A stretch of 64,000 bases of DNA from Novibacillus thermophilus (GTDB lineage Bacteria > Bacillota > Bacilli > Thermoactinomycetales > Novibacillaceae). Positions within the stretch are counted from its first letter, which is position 1. Every line of letters begins with the position of its first letter. A program made the translations under genes and the position numbers. Location: assembly GCF_002005165.1 (NCBI RefSeq), contig NZ_CP019699.1, positions 3,100,001-3,164,000 of the forward strand. The letters are read 5' to 3'. Shown here piece by piece: positions 17,960 through 27,133 of the stretch. The notes under the pieces are model-generated. The model ran no database searches. It worked only from the letters and a program-made list of their open reading frames with translations, and was not told where the DNA came from.

Positions 17960-19060
17960 TTACATTCGCACAAATTGCGAGCCGGGAAGTTGCTTAATCA
18001 ATTGCTTGACCTGTAATGATAGCAAAATCGGGTGAAGTTCAGCAAGGGAAAGTTCTGTGCGTGTCACTAACACGTCGATGTGAACGGGCTCCGATTCGAT
18101 GTGGACGAGGACATCCGCTTCCTCCGCCGTCAAGGGGGCAGTTTGTTCTTTTAAGGCGTCCGTTGCGCCCTCTGACTGCGGCAGTACATCTGGATACTCT
18201 TCCAAGATGTCTTCCAGCGTTGTGACACATTTTGCCCCTTGCTGAATCAAACGATGCGGGCCGACGCTTTTCCGCGAAGTGATTGGCCCCGGAATCGCAA
18301 ATACATCGCGGTTCTGTTCCAAACTCGCCTCTGCCGTGATGAGGGAACCGCTCTTCTCTTCCGCCTCGACAATGACTGAACCGCGGGATAGTCCGCTAAT
18401 AATGCGGTTGCGCTGGGGGAAATGACCGGGGCGCGGCCTCGTTCCCGGCGGAAATTCAGACACGACAGCCCCCCGCTCAACGATTTGGCGGTAGATGTCT
18501 CGTCCGCTCTTCGGGTATATGACGTCCACGCCGGAGCCGAGCACGGCGATGGTTTTCCCCTCGGCTTCTAACGCCCCGAGGTGTGCTTCGCTATCGATCC
18601 CTATCGCCATGCCGCTTACAACGACCCAGCGTCGCTTCGCCAGTTGGTAGGCCAGTTTTCGCGCCACCGTTTTCCCGTAGTGACTCGGGTGACGGGTTCC
18701 GACGATCGCCAACGCCGGTTCGCTTAACAGCGACGCATCTCCCACCACGTACAAGACCCAAGGCGGTTGGGCAATTTCCCTTAGCAGCTCCGGATAGCGG
18801 TCGTCGAAAACAGTCACAACGTCTATCCGCTTCTCTCGGAAGCGTTTCATTTTCCTCTGCCTCTCGTATGACGCCAACTCTTCAGCGATGGCGCGCCACG
18901 GGAGACGCAACGCTTCCAACTCTGCAGCGTGTTGCTTCAGCCGGTCAGGCAAGTGAGCGAACGACTGACACACTTCTTTAATTTTGTGAATCGTGTGCCA
19001 GCCGACCCCTGGAACATGGTGTAAAGCGACTAGCCATTCTGATTCTGTAATCGCACGCAT
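17960..19060 (-). CDS. dprA: DNA-processing protein DprA
   Basis: 366 residues. DprA loads RecA on incoming single-stranded DNA in transformation. N-terminal SAM-like helical domain (WLVALHHVPGVGWHTIHKIK), then the Rossmann-like DNA_processg_A domain (LAIVGTRHPSHYG; VVSGMAIGIDSEAHLGAL; GSGVDVIYPK; SEFPPGT) and a C-terminal winged helix (about 300-366). Start ATG with AAGGGG. It lies between sucD and topA, as in Bacillus. Confidence 0.95.
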   Translation of the reverse strand: MRAITESEWLVALHHVPGVGWHTIHKIKEVCQSFAHLPDRLKQHAAELEALRLPWRAIAEELASYERQRKMKRFREKRIDVVTVFDDRYPELLREIAQPPWVLYVVGDASLLSEPALAIVGTRHPSHYGKTVARKLAYQLAKRRWVVVSGMAIGIDSEAHLGALEAEGKTIAVLGSGVDVIYPKSGRDIYRQIVERGAVVSEFPPGTRPRPGHFPQRNRIISGLSRGSVIVEAEEKSGSLITAEASLEQNRDVFAIPGPITSRKSVGPHRLIQQGAKCVTTLEDILEEYPDVLPQSEGATDALKEQTAPLTAEEADVLVHIESEPVHIDVLVTRTELSLAELHPILLSLQVKQLIKQLPGSQFVRM

Positions 19061-19141
19061 ACCGACGACCCCTTGTTCATTTTTTCCAACAACTCTTTTT
19101 CGCGGTTTCGCGGTAAAATCCTTCTTTCGCCATTTAAATAA

Positions 19142-19175
19142 ACAAAAAACCTCTCCCGCTCAATGGAGAGAGGTT
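19142..19175 (-). terminator. intrinsic terminator after sucCD
   Basis: Minus strand AACCTCTC ... GAGAGGTT followed by T6: an 8-bp perfect stem with a 12-base loop, 16 bp beyond the sucD stop. Confidence 0.88.
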
Positions 19176-19190
19176 CCCATTCCCTGTTCG

Positions 19191-20105
<915 letters not shown>

Positions 20106-20167
20106 CTTATGAAACCCGCCCTTCATCCACAATGTCGTTCTTTTTGATGTCCACTTCGTTTGAGATC

Positions 20168-21328
20168 TCACTTTACAGCGGCGACGATCTTTTCAGCCGC
20201 TTCATCCATCGACGTCGCCGGTGTGATGTTCAGGTTGGAGTTAGATAAAATCTCTTTTCCAAGTTCCACATTCGTCCCCTCCAGGCGGACGACCAAAGGA
20301 CGGTCGAGGCCGACTTGTTTCGCCGCTTCCACCACACCGTTCGCTATGACGTCGCACTTCATAATGCCTCCGAAAATATTGACTAAAATGCCTTTCACCT
20401 TTTGGTCGGACAAAATAATTTTAAAGGCTTCTGTCACTTTCTCCGTCGAAGCGCCGCCTCCGACATCGAGGAAGTTCGCCGGCTCTCCACCGTGGTGTTT
20501 GATGATGTCCATCGTCGCCATCGCCAGACCCGCCCCGTTGACCATACATCCAATATTTCCATCAAGGGCGATGTAACTTAAGTCGTGTTTGGAGGCCTCG
20601 ATTTCCTTCGGATCTTCTTCGTCTTCATCCCGCAACGCCTGAATATCTGGATGACGGTACAGCGCATTGTCGTCAAAGTTTAGCTTGGCGTCGAGGGCCA
20701 TGACGTTACCATCTCCGGTGACGACGAGGGGATTGATTTCAGCGAGAGAACAATCTTTTTCCACGAAAGCCTTGTACAGCCCCATCATAAATGTAGCGGC
20801 TTTGTTCACCAATTCTTTCGGAATGTTTATGGCAAAAGCTAATTTGCGCGCTTGAAACGGCAGTAACCCGACCGTCGGATCGATCGTTTCCGTAAAAATT
20901 TTCTCCGGCGTTTTCGCCGCCACTTCTTCAATTTCCGTTCCGCCTTCTTCCGAGGCCATGATCGCCACGCGTCCGGTCGACCGGTCGACCACCATCCCGA
21001 CGTAGTACTCACTCTGAATGTCGCACCCCTGTTCGATCAAGAGGCGTTTCACTTCTTTTCCTTCCGGTCCTGTCTGGTGGGTGACCAGCTTTTTGCCCAG
21101 CAGCTCTTCAGCGTATGTACGGACTTCGTCTAAATGTTTGGCAATTTTCACGCCTCCTGCTTTCCCGCGTCCGCCGGCGTGAATCTGGGCTTTGACTACC
21201 GTCACGTCCGTGCCGATCTCTTCAGCCGCTTTGACAGCCTCCTCAACGGAAAAAGCGACTTTTCCGTCCGGCACAACAACGCCGTACTGCTTCAGCACTT
21301 CTTTTGCTTGATATTCGTGAATGTTCAT
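20168..21328 (-). CDS. sucC: succinyl-CoA ligase (ADP-forming) beta subunit
   Basis: 386 residues, typical length. ATP-grasp domain at the N-terminus ([33 protein letters not shown]), then [20 protein letters not shown], and the C-terminal ligase domain ([17 protein letters not shown]). ATG at 21328 with GGGAGGATTATC upstream. First gene of sucCD. Confidence 0.97.
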   Translation of the reverse strand: MNIHEYQAKEVLKQYGVVVPDGKVAFSVEEAVKAAEEIGTDVTVVKAQIHAGGRGKAGGVKIAKHLDEVRTYAEELLGKKLVTHQTGPEGKEVKRLLIEQGCDIQSEYYVGMVVDRSTGRVAIMASEEGGTEIEEVAAKTPEKIFTETIDPTVGLLPFQARKLAFAINIPKELVNKAATFMMGLYKAFVEKDCSLAEINPLVVTGDGNVMALDAKLNFDDNALYRHPDIQALRDEDEEDPKEIEASKHDLSYIALDGNIGCMVNGAGLAMATMDIIKHHGGEPANFLDVGGGASTEKVTEAFKIILSDQKVKGILVNIFGGIMKCDVIANGVVEAAKQVGLDRPLVVRLEGTNVELGKEILSNSNLNITPATSMDEAAEKIVAAVK

Positions 21329-21504
21329 GATAATCCTCCCATCTTCGCAACAAAGAAAATGAACGTCTCCCTTTGCGGTACCGTCCATAAAATTACGAAT
21401 TAATTCGACAAACTTTGTCAGTCGTTGGCGATACAAAACACTTCTTGCGGTTTTTCTTATTTTTCCGGAAATAAAGGGGAGATATTCTCCCCCGTGTTCA
21501 ATTG

Positions 21505-21645
21505 CTACGCAAACAGCATTTCAGCAAGTGTCGCGATCAAGGCGATTCCCATAAAAAAGATGAAGGAAACGGCTGTTCCGACGACCATGTCCATAAAGTC
21601 GTTTTCCCTGTTCTCGCGTTTAGAAGGCTGAGTTTCTTCTGTCAT
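21505..21645 (-). CDS. small membrane protein, YqzM-like
   Basis: 46 residues: a charged N-terminus ([15 protein letters not shown]) and one hydrophobic helix (about residues 20-44). Length, SKR-plus-acidic start and helix resemble the YqzM family of Bacillales, whose function is unknown. Very strong ribosome site (GGAGGGAAGGAG) just before the ATG, which is the main evidence it is real. It reads toward sucC but is about 180 bp upstream of it. The family assignment is tentative. Confidence 0.6.
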   Translation of the reverse strand: MTEETQPSKRENRENDFMDMVVGTAVSFIFFMGIALIATLAEMLFA

Positions 21646-21802
21646 GCTCCTTCCCTCCTGCGACTTTATAAAATGACATTATTAGTATACCCCTCTCTTT
21701 GTGGAAAGGCAAAGGAAAATAAGAGAGTCGACAGACAGTTTAGAATGAATAGAAGTTGGGAATCAATGGTATAAAGCTCTCACCTTCAGAAAGGAGGAAA
21801 CG

Positions 21803-22248
21803 ATGAAGTCTACGCGGCATTGGCTGTTCTTATCCGTCGTGTCCGGGCTGTTGGTAGTCGGGGCATCTTTTATCCTGACCGTGAACCCGTTTGACGGTTT
21901 AAGCAGGGAAACCGTTTCAGACACGAACACTCAGACTTTTCACATCGTAACCGGCGAGTACAAAACGACGACGAAAGACGGTCAGGAATTGGAAGCATAC
22001 CACTTTAGTCCGGGCCACATCACGGTACGTAAAGGCGACGAAGTGACGTTCAACATCCACGGTATCAACGGGGAGTCCCACCATTTCCAAATGGAAGAAT
22101 TCGGCGTCAGCGGTACCGTTGAAAAAGGGAAGACGACGACAGTGACATTTGTCGCTGACCAGGTGGGGACGTTTGAATTGATGTGTACGAACCACGCCAC
22201 GAGAGAGCACGATGGCCCATGGTCGCCTACGTGACAGTGTTGGAATAG
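21803..22248 (+). CDS. membrane-anchored cupredoxin, one-base frameshift
   Basis: Exported copper-protein fold: N-terminal signal-anchor (residues 7-26), then a cupredoxin domain with the first His ligand in GESHHFQMEE and Cys/His in FELMCTNHA. As written the frame stops at 22234 with SPT. Adding one C to CCC at 22216-22218 continues it as GPMVAYVTVLE and stops at 22248 (148 residues), restoring the Met ligand of the C-x2-H-x8-M cluster. Strong AGGAGG before the ATG. An electron-transfer or copper-binding role is inferred from fold only. Confidence 0.85.
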
Positions 22249-22260
22249 CTTCAAAAAAAG

Positions 22261-22281
22261 GCCTTCCGCTCTGCGGAAGGC
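22261..22281. terminator. hairpin after the cupredoxin gene
   Basis: Perfect 9-bp stem GCCTTCCGC-TCT-GCGGAAGGC. The T7 run lies on the minus-strand side, so it is a good minus-strand terminator and only a weak one for the cupredoxin transcript. Confidence 0.6.
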
Positions 22282-22422
22282 TTCAACATTGGGGTAATGA
22301 AGGAATTGTGCAGGTTCCCTTATACAGACGAACAAACGCGATAAAAGTTTCACTTGACGTGTGATTTTTCTTTTGCAATATGTTGCAACATGTGCTACAA
22401 AAGTTACGGGGAGGGGATATAT

Positions 22423-22851
22423 GTGCACATCCGGTTTCAAACCCCGCACCAGTATTTTTTTATTTACGAAAATGTGAAGCATTTATTGCTTTTGTGGTCG
22501 AAAGAACAACACCGGGAACTGTATATCGTTGAAGAAGAGGGCGATGTTCTGAACTTGCGTTACCCCGGAGAAACGTACCGGGAGCTCGTTCTGGAGCAGC
22601 TGGAAGACATCTTCTTTCAACGGTTGGAAACGGAAGATGACCAATTTCGCGCGGCCTTCGCCGCATCGTTCTCTCACAGAGACCGGTTGTACGGCGCCTA
22701 CTACCCAATCAGACAAGGAGAGTCTGGGCCGGTGGAGCAGTTGTATTTCTTTGAGATTCGGGGACAAAAGATCGTCGAAATCCCTGATGACGAATATGAA
22801 GACGTAGCCCAAACTTTTTTCGAGACCTTTCCTGAATACATCGGCAGGTGA
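22423..22851 (+). CDS. hypothetical protein
   Basis: 142 residues, not recognised. The GTG start at 22423 has GGGGAGGGG 6 bp upstream, better than the open-frame ATG at 22354. It is rich in aromatic and acidic residues (QYFFIYE; LYIVEEEGDVLNLRYPGE; FFEIRGQKIVEIPDDEY), with no signal peptide, membrane helix or metal cluster. Its stop overlaps the next start, so the two are probably co-translated. Confidence 0.75.
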   Translation: MHIRFQTPHQYFFIYENVKHLLLLWSKEQHRELYIVEEEGDVLNLRYPGETYRELVLEQLEDIFFQRLETEDDQFRAAFAASFSHRDRLYGAYYPIRQGESGPVEQLYFFEIRGQKIVEIPDDEYEDVAQTFFETFPEYIGR

Positions 22852-23225
22852 TGATTGTGGATCAAGAACGACAATCTGCCGATGCACTCCGCGCTTACGC
22901 TGAGACACTAGGGCGTTGGCCGAAAGTGTCTGAATGGAATCAGTACGCCAAAGAGCACAACTTGTTACTGTACCCCCAAATCTCTCGTAAACTGAAAAAG
23001 AATTGGAAGGCATTGAAGGCGTCTTTCGGGTATGACGACACGCTTCACTATATCGAAAAATCTGAACAGGCGTTGTTTGCATTGGCAGAGGAGCTGGGAT
23101 ACTGGCCCAATGTGGCAGAGTGGGATGAGTACGCAAAAAAGCACGGGTACTGTCCATACAGAATTTTACATGTCAAAACGCGAAAAGGGTGGAAAGTGTA
23201 CCGAAAAGAGTTTAACCAACTGTAG
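22851..23225 (+). CDS. two-repeat protein resembling HNH-associated repeats
   Basis: About 124 residues made of two copies of a ~40-residue unit: LGRWPKVSEWNQYAKEH... (about 20-63) and LGYWPNVAEWDEYAKKH... (about 82-124), each ending in a basic aromatic helix (KKNWKALKASF; RKGWKVYRKEF). The WP-x3-EW-x2-YAK pattern resembles the helical DNA-binding repeats found beside homing endonucleases, but there is no nuclease motif here. DNA binding is inference. Start overlaps the previous stop (GTGATGATTGTG). Confidence 0.7.
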   Translation: MIVDQERQSADALRAYAETLGRWPKVSEWNQYAKEHNLLLYPQISRKLKKNWKALKASFGYDDTLHYIEKSEQALFALAEELGYWPNVAEWDEYAKKHGYCPYRILHVKTRKGWKVYRKEFNQL

Positions 23226-23273
23226 TCCGTAAAAACGTCCATTTTCAAACAATTGCGGAAAAAGGAGCCGGTT

Positions 23274-23462
23274 ATGTACACGCTTTTGCTCATCATCGGG
23301 TTGACTGTCTGCGTGCTTTCTTTAAGCGTGACGATCTTGATCGGAGTGAAACCGAGAGATTCGCGCTACAACTACAAAGTGAGCTTGAGAAATTTGTTCA
23401 TTATTTATGCCATCATTATGATTTTAGCTGGAGTGGGAACGTATTTGTTGTTTTTTATATAG
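23274..23462 (+). CDS. small two-helix membrane protein
   Basis: 62 residues with two hydrophobic segments (about 2-22 and 41-61) joined by a basic loop (KPRDSRYNYKVSLRN). AAAAAGGAG lies 6 bp before the ATG at 23274. No family recognised. It follows the two preceding small genes on the same strand by 48 bp. Confidence 0.65.
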   Translation: MYTLLLIIGLTVCVLSLSVTILIGVKPRDSRYNYKVSLRNLFIIYAIIMILAGVGTYLLFFI

Positions 23463-23502
23463 GGGCTGTCTCGGAATATCAACCCACACGTTTAACAGCC
23501 CC
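23462..23502 (+). terminator. inverted repeat after small membrane gene
   Basis: GGGGCTGT (23462-23469) and ACAGCCCC (23495-23502), perfect 8-bp arms with a 25-base loop and no T run. Possibly a transcript end; weak. Confidence 0.35.
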
Positions 23503-23614
23503 AAGCCTCTGTTCGTTCCCTCCCGCGGATGGGTATCAGTGCAATACTGTCCCCTGAGCGTAGCCTTATTTACAAACGTGCGTGCCCTTTTCTTGAACGA
23601 TGCACCTGTTGCCT

Positions 23615-23875
23615 TTACTCGCTCGGCGGATGTGAGTTCGTCCCCCTTTGTTTAGTCATCCCTTGTTGTCCTTCACGCCTCGAAAAATCTACGAGATCGT
23701 TGTCCAAAATCACATTGATCGTATTGACCGTATGGTTCATCTCGCCTACTACCCTTCCAAACCCTACATTGGTTTTACAAGCTGTGCGCCAAAACGGCTG
23801 ATGATTGGAACCCGAAAATACGCCGGAATTATGACTCATCACGTTAATATTCAGCACATTTAAGCGGACATCCAT
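23615..23875 (-). CDS. GerPF-like spore germination/coat protein
   Basis: 86 residues. The core (LNVLNINVMSHNSGVFSGSN; NVGFGRVVGEMNHTVNT; DNDLVDF) has the small, Asn/Gly-rich, repeated-strand look of GerPA/GerPF proteins, which help germinants cross the spore coat. It follows the next-listed gene by 6 bp, so the pair is co-transcribed. It is more diverged than its neighbour and has a weak ribosome site. Confidence 0.6.
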   Translation of the reverse strand: MDVRLNVLNINVMSHNSGVFSGSNHQPFWRTACKTNVGFGRVVGEMNHTVNTINVILDNDLVDFSRREGQQGMTKQRGTNSHPPSE

Positions 23876-23881
23876 CGTGAA

Positions 23882-24127
23882 TCAAACCTGACGAGTTGGC
23901 ACTGGGTTCACACCCTCCGGCTGAACGGCAGGTGCATCTACAACGTCGCTGTCATAGATGACATTGAATATCGCACTGGTCAGAACGAGCCCTGCATGCA
24001 ACCCGTTTCCGATGTTCCACTTACCTTGAAAGTTCCACTCAGGTTGGCTGTTTTGCCCAGATGCGATCAACGCGTCGTTACTCATGGAATTGATGTTGAC
24101 TTGACCGCAATTGACTACCGCTGGCAT
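23882..24127 (-). CDS. GerPF-like spore germination protein
   Basis: 81 residues. Starts MPAVVNCGQVNINSMSND, then SGQNSQPEWNFQGKWNIGNG and IFNVIYDSDVVDAP: the GerPA/GerPF pattern of an N-terminal strand, an Asn/Gly-rich middle and a DSDVxD end. I chose the ATG at 24127 (AGGAGGTAGTCC upstream) over the longer frame to 24229. Expression in the mother cell is expected from the family; I could not identify a sigma-K promoter. Confidence 0.68.
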   Translation of the reverse strand: MPAVVNCGQVNINSMSNDALIASGQNSQPEWNFQGKWNIGNGLHAGLVLTSAIFNVIYDSDVVDAPAVQPEGVNPVPTRQV

Positions 24128-24245
24128 TTGGACTACCTCCTCGCCCAGACTAACCTCTCGCCATATCCTATTCAAGACTGGAAAAATGGACTCTTTATTT
24201 TCTTTACAGTTGATATCCCTCCATGTCATAGATCAATTCGCGTTT

Positions 24246-25100
24246 TCACCCCCGCCGCTTCATTAGAAGGTTCTTCAACTGTTCCATGCACTCTGGCCCC
24301 ACACTTTTGGAACCGATGGACGCCCCTGTGTCGCTGTAAAACCCGTGGAAATCAGATCCCCCTGTCTGTACGAGGTCGAACTGTACAGCCAGTTCTCTCG
24401 CTCTCGCTTCCTCCTTTGGGCCGTGCAGCGGGTGCTTGACTTCAATGCCCACTAAACCCACATCCACCCATTCTTCTACGGCAGCGAAATTGTTGAACTG
24501 CCCGGGATGGGCCAAAACGGGGAGGCCCCCCGCTTCTTCTATGACGCCAATGGCATCGTGTACATCTACATAATGGACCGGCACGTAGGCGATCCCCAGC
24601 TTTCTCCCCTCGCCGCCTTTGGAGAACAACTGGTGGTAAAGCTCACCGTAAATGCGATCGGTATAGCCGTTATCGAGTAAGGCGTGCATAATGTGTTGCT
24701 TGTACACCCCGGTGCTTCCAGCCGCTAACCGCTCGACGTCTTCCCACGAAATGTCGTACCCCGCGTCCTTTACTTTTTTGACCATCTCGCGCGCAACCCG
24801 TTGTCTCTCTTCCACCAGCGGCTCGCACAGTGACGCGATCGCTTTGTGCCCCGGCTCGATAAACAGCCCGAGTATGTGGGCGCGCCTGTTCCGCTTATAG
24901 TCGAATGCCGATATTTCAATTCCCGGGATAATCTCCACACCTAATCGCTTCCCGATTTGCATCGCTCTGGGAAGGCCATCCGTCGTATCGTGATCCGTAA
25001 CCGCTAAATGTGTCACGCCGTTTTGTTTCGCGATGGCAATCACTTCTTCGACGGAAAAAGAGTTGTCTGATACGTTCGTGTGACAGTGTAAATCGATCAT
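24246..25100 (-). CDS. PHP-domain phosphodiesterase, PhnPP-like
   Basis: 284 residues. PHP-superfamily metal hydrolase: DLHCHTNVSD (metal His), VTDHDTTDG, GIEISAF, PVLAHPGQ and GGSDFHGFYSD give the usual metal-binding set. Last gene of the C-P lyase operon; its start overlaps phnL by 4 bp. No metallo-beta-lactamase PhnP is present. The related PHP enzyme PhnPP of Eggerthella lenta hydrolyses the product of PhnJ, ribose cyclic phosphate, through both ester bonds. I infer the same job here: opening 5-phosphoribosyl 1,2-cyclic phosphate. A nucleotide phosphatase is the alternative. Confidence 0.85.
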   Translation of the reverse strand: MIDLHCHTNVSDNSFSVEEVIAIAKQNGVTHLAVTDHDTTDGLPRAMQIGKRLGVEIIPGIEISAFDYKRNRRAHILGLFIEPGHKAIASLCEPLVEERQRVAREMVKKVKDAGYDISWEDVERLAAGSTGVYKQHIMHALLDNGYTDRIYGELYHQLFSKGGEGRKLGIAYVPVHYVDVHDAIGVIEEAGGLPVLAHPGQFNNFAAVEEWVDVGLVGIEVKHPLHGPKEEARARELAVQFDLVQTGGSDFHGFYSDTGASIGSKSVGPECMEQLKNLLMKRRG

Positions 25101-25918
25101 TTCACTAACTCCGCCTTATAGCCGTGTCGATTTGCGATTTTTTTCAGAGACCCGTGCGACAAATGGTAATGCTCATCGGCAACCGTTTCCATGAAATCGA
25201 GGTCATGGAAGATGCCGATCATACTCGTACCGCTGTTTTTTAAGAGGAGGATCATCTCTTTCACTAACTGCTTTGAGGCATCGTCGAGCGAAGCTGTCGG
25301 CTCATCTAGCAAAAGTAACTTGGGACGCTTCGCCATCGCTTGTGCCAGATTGAGACGCAACTTCTCTCCGCCGCTGAATGTCCGCGGAAAGGAATCCCAA
25401 AGTAAGGACGGAAGCTTGAAATACGCCAACATTTCTTTTGCTTTTTCTTTCGCCGTCCCGGGCCCCTCCTCCATGTCGAGAATGGCGTCTGTGACAACTT
25501 CAAGTGCAGTCACTCTCGGCATCACATTCAGAAATTGCGACACATAACCGATCTCACGCTTGCGAATCGCCAGTATCTCCCTGTCCGTCGCTTTCGCCAA
25601 ATCGATAGGACCCAATTGGTCGGAGTCAAACAGCACCGTGCCTTCCGTCGGTGTATACGTGCGGTAAATACATTTTAAAATCGTCGATTTTCCGGCGCCG
25701 CTTTCACCTGTCAGGCCGATAAACCGCCCTTGCGGTAAAGACAGGTGGATGTCTTCACAGCCTACAATGTCTTTCCCGTGGAAGTGATGCATCGTGAACG
25801 TCTTCCGCAACGCCTCAACGACTAACAGATTCTTCATACAGCTCACCCCTCTACCGAAATCATCCAGACGTCCATTTGCCAGTTCCGGTTCTATTTCTGT
25901 TTTCAGATACTGTTCCAC
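25097..25918 (-). CDS. phnL: C-P lyase ABC-type protein PhnL
   Basis: 273 residues with ABC ATPase motifs: Walker A GESGAGKST, Q-loop YVSQFLNV, signature FSGGEKLR, Walker B LLLLDEPTASLD. PhnL is a non-transport ABC protein needed with PhnGHIJK for methylphosphonate breakdown. The GTG at 25918 has CGGAGGAGAAA upstream and lies 12 bp after phnM, so I prefer it; an ATG at 25837 would give the shorter usual N-terminus. Confidence 0.93.
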   Translation of the reverse strand: MEQYLKTEIEPELANGRLDDFGRGVSCMKNLLVVEALRKTFTMHHFHGKDIVGCEDIHLSLPQGRFIGLTGESGAGKSTILKCIYRTYTPTEGTVLFDSDQLGPIDLAKATDREILAIRKREIGYVSQFLNVMPRVTALEVVTDAILDMEEGPGTAKEKAKEMLAYFKLPSLLWDSFPRTFSGGEKLRLNLAQAMAKRPKLLLLDEPTASLDDASKQLVKEMILLLKNSGTSMIGIFHDLDFMETVADEHYHLSHGSLKKIANRHGYKAELVK

Positions 25919-25930
25919 TTTCTCCTCCGT

Positions 25931-27121
25931 TTAACGGAAGCCCCTTACTTTCGCCGGCTGTTGGTAACGCATTTGACAGACGACTTGTCCGCCTACAAAC
26001 ACTTTTTGTAAAACCGGGCGTCTGTCATCTTCACTTACAATCAAGATGTCTGCCTTTTTGCCTGGCTCCAGTGACCCGACTTCGTGATCAATCTTTAACG
26101 CTTTTGCTGGGTTCAGCGTGACCATGTTCACTGCTTTCCAGATCGCCATCCCACGGCGATACAGTTTAAAAACAGCGTGCAACAAAGAGGCTGGGTAGTA
26201 ATCGGAACAGAGGATGTCGACGACGTCGTGTTCGACTGCTTCCATCGCGGACAAGTTATGGCTGTGGGAGCGCCCAAGCAAAGCGTTGGGTGCACCCATC
26301 ACGACATACAACCCCATTTCTTTTGCTTTTTTGGCCACGTCCAGTTCAACTGGAAATTCACTGATCGTCGCTTTCAAACTTTTCACCAGCGCCAATTTGT
26401 CAATGGTGTCATCGTCATGGGAAGCGATGGGGATGCCGCGGCGGAAGGCGCACTCAGCCAGGGATCGCAGGACAGCCGGTTCCAACTTTTGCTGACGCCG
26501 GCTCTCTTCGATCAGCCGGTCGGCTTGTTCTTCAGTGTAATGCCGGTGCTCGATTAAGTACTTTTTATGTACTTCCAAGTTGCGAAACTGACCTTGTCCG
26601 GAAGTGTGATCCATGAAAGACAACTGGTCAACTTTATTCGCCTCGATGCACTCCCGTACATTCGGCACAGCTTCAACATTGGTTATTTCAAAGCGGAGGT
26701 GCGTTTTATGGCGAATGAGGTGTACACCTTTTGACAAACGGTTGATGTCATCGATGACGCGAAACACTTTGTCGTTCTGCCTCGTCCACTTTTTTGCGTT
26801 TTCTTCAAGGAGAGACAACGAGTGATAGATCGTCGTAATCCCTTGACCCGCCAGTTTTTTCTCTAACTCACGGAAGGACACTTGTATCGGAAAGACACTG
26901 CCCGGTCTCGGCTCCAGCTCCATCTCGATCGCGTCACTGTGAGAATCCACAAGGCCAGGAATGGCCCAAGAACCGGCTGCATCCGTAACTTCCACATTCT
27001 TCTCATCGGAGTGTCCTTCCTCAATCCACTCAATAGTGTCGTCTTTTATCACGATGGTGCCGTTCGGGATCACCCGGTCGGGCATCACAATCTTTGCGTT
27101 ATATATTTGACGTACTGTCAT
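25931..27121 (-). CDS. phnM: alpha-D-ribose 1-methylphosphonate 5-triphosphate diphosphatase PhnM
   Basis: 396 residues, amidohydrolase fold. PhnM removes pyrophosphate from the ribosylated phosphonate triphosphate. Metal-site motifs: PGLVDSHSDAIE, SFMDHTSGQGQ, PIASHDDDT, and DILCSDYYPASLL. Placed between phnK and phnL, so the order is K-M-L rather than the enterobacterial K-L-M. Confidence 0.96.
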   Translation of the reverse strand: MTVRQIYNAKIVMPDRVIPNGTIVIKDDTIEWIEEGHSDEKNVEVTDAAGSWAIPGLVDSHSDAIEMELEPRPGSVFPIQVSFRELEKKLAGQGITTIYHSLSLLEENAKKWTRQNDKVFRVIDDINRLSKGVHLIRHKTHLRFEITNVEAVPNVRECIEANKVDQLSFMDHTSGQGQFRNLEVHKKYLIEHRHYTEEQADRLIEESRRQQKLEPAVLRSLAECAFRRGIPIASHDDDTIDKLALVKSLKATISEFPVELDVAKKAKEMGLYVVMGAPNALLGRSHSHNLSAMEAVEHDVVDILCSDYYPASLLHAVFKLYRRGMAIWKAVNMVTLNPAKALKIDHEVGSLEPGKKADILIVSEDDRRPVLQKVFVGGQVVCQMRYQQPAKVRGFR

Positions 27122-27133
27122 CCTTACACCGCC

